Below are positions 19,708-21,806 of a stretch of 21,806 nucleotides of DNA, piece by piece. The notes under the pieces are model-generated. The model was not told the origin of the DNA, searched no databases, and saw nothing but the letters and a program-made list of their open reading frames with translations. Each line of letters begins with the position of its first letter. Position 1 is the first letter of the stretch. The stretch is taken from contig ML977067.1 of NCBI GenBank assembly GCA_010015675.1, positions 1-21,806 on the forward strand. The letters run 5' to 3'. Source of the stretch: Byssothecium circinans. Lineage: Eukaryota > Ascomycota > Dothideomycetes > Pleosporales > Massarinaceae. Position numbers and translations under genes: made by a program.

Positions 19708-20207
19708 TATGTCTGCGAGTCACGACCTGAAGCCCCAGCAGATGCTACAAATGCGAAGTTGCGGAGAATCATCAGACTCAACGTAACGAATCTGTCCTAA
19801 AATGGCCGACACTCGATGACAATTGGTATACGCAATTCAAACCAACAAACAATTTTCCACAACTTCTCGGGCCTCCTCTGCAGACTTAGGTTGAATGGAA
19901 AAAGATTGTCACCAATCGTGGAATTCCATGGGTTTTGCGGAACTTCGACAGAGTGATATCAACATTACCCCTGCTTTTTATTGCCGGTAGTTAGCTGGAG
20001 TTGTGGCCATCGCGAGTGGATGGAGGGCCAGGAGGGCCAAGTTTGTAGCGGTTATTACTAATATCTAGCTTCACACGAGTTTGGTCACGTGGTCGGTTAG
20101 GTCGCATATAGCTTATAAATTTAAGCTCTCACCTATCTTCCTTCTTTCTTCTTTATCTACACTCTTATCTCTATAGCTTCCCCTATTAACATAAAGAATC
20201 CTTTAGC
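19708..20207. other. Intergenic region leading into AT-rich transposon DNA
   Basis: No gene is supported. Base composition is ordinary up to about 20040, then becomes AT-rich. A pyrimidine-rich run (about 20136-20160) precedes the first terminal-repeat copy. The boundary may mark the edge of older transposon sequence. Confidence 0.4.
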
Positions 20208-20234
20208 TATAACGTAAAGCACCACCGAACCGCG
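20208..20234 (+). repeat. 27-bp repeat, copy 1, possible transposon terminus
   Basis: These 27 bases match 20601-20627 at 26 positions; the single difference is G here against A there. The unit starts with TATA followed by ACGTAAAGCACCACC. The match to the other copy begins there and not before, as expected for the end of an element inserted at TA. Confidence 0.7.
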
Positions 20235-20478
20235 CAGAAATGCTTAGTGGAAAATCAAATATTCAACCCTTAATAACAATTTAAATAATAGAGCTATTAA
20301 GCTGAAATTTTAAATACAGCTATATATAATATAAATCTAAAAGGTTATATAAAAATATTCTAGAATTTCTAATATCTTAGTAAGCTATATAAGTATAGAG
20401 AATATTAGGTCGCTGAAGCTCTATACCCTACAACACCTAATAAACTAGCTTAATAAATTATAATAACTTTAGAGCTAG

Positions 20479-20494
20479 TATATATATATATATA
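20479..20494. repeat. (TA)8 simple repeat
   Basis: Eight TA units lie inside the AT-rich tract between the two terminal-repeat copies. It is probably a by-product of C-to-T decay and slippage. Confidence 0.8.
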
Positions 20495-20600
20495 ATATAC
20501 CTATTAGTACTAAAATTATAGCGTGCAGCCTAGACCTATTAGAGAACTAGCGTAGGGAGGGTAGAGATACCTAAAATTAGAAAAACATAATTAAAAATTT

Positions 20601-20627
20601 TATAACGTAAAGCACCACCAAACCGCG
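20601..20627 (+). repeat. 27-bp repeat, copy 2, likely left end of the pogo relic
   Basis: This is the second copy of the TATAACGTAAAGCACCACC unit, 393 bases after the first. A shortened third copy of its AAACCGCGTAGAA part follows at about 20637-20649. It stands just before the decayed transposase, so it is the natural candidate for that element's left terminal repeat. The right end is not in the window. Confidence 0.55.
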
Positions 20628-21472
20628 TACACTACTAAACCGCGTAGAATTCCTTAGCAACACCATCACTATCTTTAACGCGAAAATGCTATAACAACGT
20701 TAGTCTAAAGCACTCTAACACGAAGGTAGACTTTAGCTTACCTTTACTATATATAATAGAGGCTAATTTCTAAGCCTCTAACGCGCTGCTAAAGCCTTTA
20801 ACGTTAAGGACTAAGTCTTTAACGAACGCGCTAAAGGAATACCTTTTTAAGCAGAAATAGTTTTAAACTATTTAAAACTGTCCCTAACTAAGTATAAGAC
20901 GATTGTTAAATATATCTTTAACCTTAATTCGCGAGGATTCGCGCCTACGCTAGGCGAAGTGTTTGATATAGCGAATAAACTACTAGCTAAGTGAAGTAAA
21001 GAAAAGGTAGGCAAGAACTAGGTAGAACAGTTCATGAACTAGTTAGAATAGTTACAAACTATCTAAAACTATGCGAAGGACCGTTAGAGGGCTCTACAGG
21101 AAGATCCTAAAGTAGTTAGCGCGTAGTTTAAGCTTATAAAAAATACTAAAATTAAGTACGGTGTACATGATAATAATATCTATAACTTTGATAAGACTAG
21201 CTTTTAGATAGGTGCTATTAGCTCTATAAAAGTAGTTACTAGCTTAGAAAGGTAAGTAAAGCCTACTATTATTTAGCTAGGCGATAAAGAGTAAGTGATA
21301 GATATCTAGAGTATATATTTAAATAGTACATTCACCCTACTATTTATTATATATAAAGGACGCGTTTATATCTTTTCATGGTACTAGGAAGCTAATATAC
21401 TACGCGATTAAAAGCTCTTAGTTTTAAAGAATAGATAGATAACTAATAAGCTTAGTCTTGCGTAGTTAAAGC
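20604..21472 (+). mobile_element. RIP-decayed pogo/Fot1-type DNA transposon, 3' part missing
   Basis: One frame (position modulo 3 = 1) reads from about 20722 to 21472 as a transposase of the Tc1-mariner superfamily, pogo/Fot1 group, with about 21 stop codons and no frameshift. Recognisable blocks are RAAKAFNV (helix-turn-helix, from 20782), NLNSRGFAP and IANKLLA, KVGKN then stop then VEQF (normally GKNW), ALQEDPKVV, NIYNFDKTSF (from 21175, normally IYNFDETGF with the first catalytic Asp) and AISSIKVVTS. Stops sit where relatives have Trp or Gln, so TGG or CAG became TAG. This is the C-to-T signature of RIP. The frame ends at an LTR, so the second and third catalytic residues are absent. It is non-functional. 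Confidence 0.85.
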
Positions 21473-21630
21473 TGTTGGACAGCAGAGCACTGAGAGCATG
21501 GAGAGAAAAAGGATCGATTGTGTGTCAAGCGAAGATGCTCAGGAGACAGGACTATATCGGAAAGGACCGAGGCTAGGCCGGATGAGGCTGGTGAACAGTG
21601 CGGAACTGTTCAGTACTGTTCAGTCCAACA
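21473..21630 (-). mobile_element. 158-bp retrotransposon LTR inserted in the pogo relic
   Basis: The segment begins TGTTGGA and ends TCCAACA, a perfect 7-bp terminal inverted repeat of TG...CA type. It starts in the middle of a pogo codon and base composition changes abruptly there. Inside are a 10-bp tandem pair (ACTGTTCAGT at 21605-21614 and 21615-21624) and a short hairpin (GAACAGT with ACTGTTC). Directly to the right, CACCCCCTCAGC reads on the minus strand as a purine-rich tract just before TGTTGGA. This suggests it is the 3' LTR of an element on the minus strand. The superfamily (Copia or Gypsy) cannot be told. Confidence 0.6.
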
Positions 21631-21806
21631 CACCCCCTCAGCTCAGCTAGATGGCTGGTAAGATGAAAGAACGGTTGAGAACTGTCGGTGTGGGACACCC
21701 CCCACCCCCTCAGCATGTCGAGGAGAGTGAGACAGGAAGAGAAAGAAGCAGGATATAGATACAAGACGACTCCAGCAAAACACCAAACCTAGTGGGAAAG
21801 TGGTGA
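21631..21806 (-). mobile_element. Probable retrotransposon interior, cut by the window edge
   Basis: Right of the LTR, CACCCCCTCAGC occurs twice (21631-21642 and 21703-21714). The second is part of a longer C-rich run, GACACCCCCCACCCCCTCAGC. On the minus strand these are polypurine tracts, as used to prime plus-strand DNA next to a 3' LTR. No polymerase or integrase motif is visible in the 176 bases available. The 63-codon minus-strand frame covering this part shows no known domain. Confidence 0.4.

Noticed and set aside
21573..21764. 63-codon minus-strand frame at the right edge
   Set aside because: It runs across the LTR boundary and the polypurine tracts, so it is not a separate gene.

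Overview
The window looks like nuclear DNA of a filamentous ascomycete (Pezizomycotina; Dothideomycetes is my guess, not proven). The support is a HET-domain gene, short introns of 48-64 nt with GTAAGT/GTATGT/GTGAGT donors, CTGAC or CTAAC branch sites and YAG acceptors, BTB and C2H2 genes of fungal type, a small secreted cysteine protein, and an AT-rich transposon relic carrying the marks of repeat-induced point mutation (RIP). No rRNA, tRNA, CRISPR or bacterial operon signal was seen. Genes are sparse and separated by long gaps, as in accessory or subtelomere-like fungal DNA.

Layout, left to right. 1-1039: no gene, two short perfect inverted repeats. 1040-3091: HET-domain protein in one frame broken by a single TAG, which is either a nonsense mutation or the end of a short intron. 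4047-4310: decayed copy of a small single-span membrane protein. 5677-6588 (-): a long ORF of doubtful reality. 7049-7606: single-span membrane protein with an acidic tail. 8713-9218: three-exon small secreted protein. 9860-11011: BTB-type protein with a duplicated N-terminal segment. 12326-13262: three-finger C2H2 protein with three exons. 14280-15270: second BTB-type protein with two exons and a Cys/His C-terminal motif. 15950-16332 (-): very tentative spliced mini-gene. 16471-16836 (-): single-span membrane protein, the intact relative of the 4047 locus. 18583-19707: orphan protein with repeated Trp-Glu helical motifs. 20208-21472: RIP-decayed pogo/Fot1-type DNA transposon. 21473-21806: LTR and adjacent interior of a retrotransposon that has cut into the pogo relic.

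How the genes relate. There is no metabolic pathway here. The gene types are those of fungal accessory regions: self/non-self recognition (HET), protein-interaction modules (two BTB), a transcription-factor-like C2H2 protein, a possible effector, and three membrane proteins with a shared tail motif. The best lead is that membrane-protein set: two loci encode an identical ten-residue tail motif with eight of ten codons different, which points to protein-level selection. The second lead is the orphan at 18583, whose repeats faintly recall HAT/TPR-type helical repeats.
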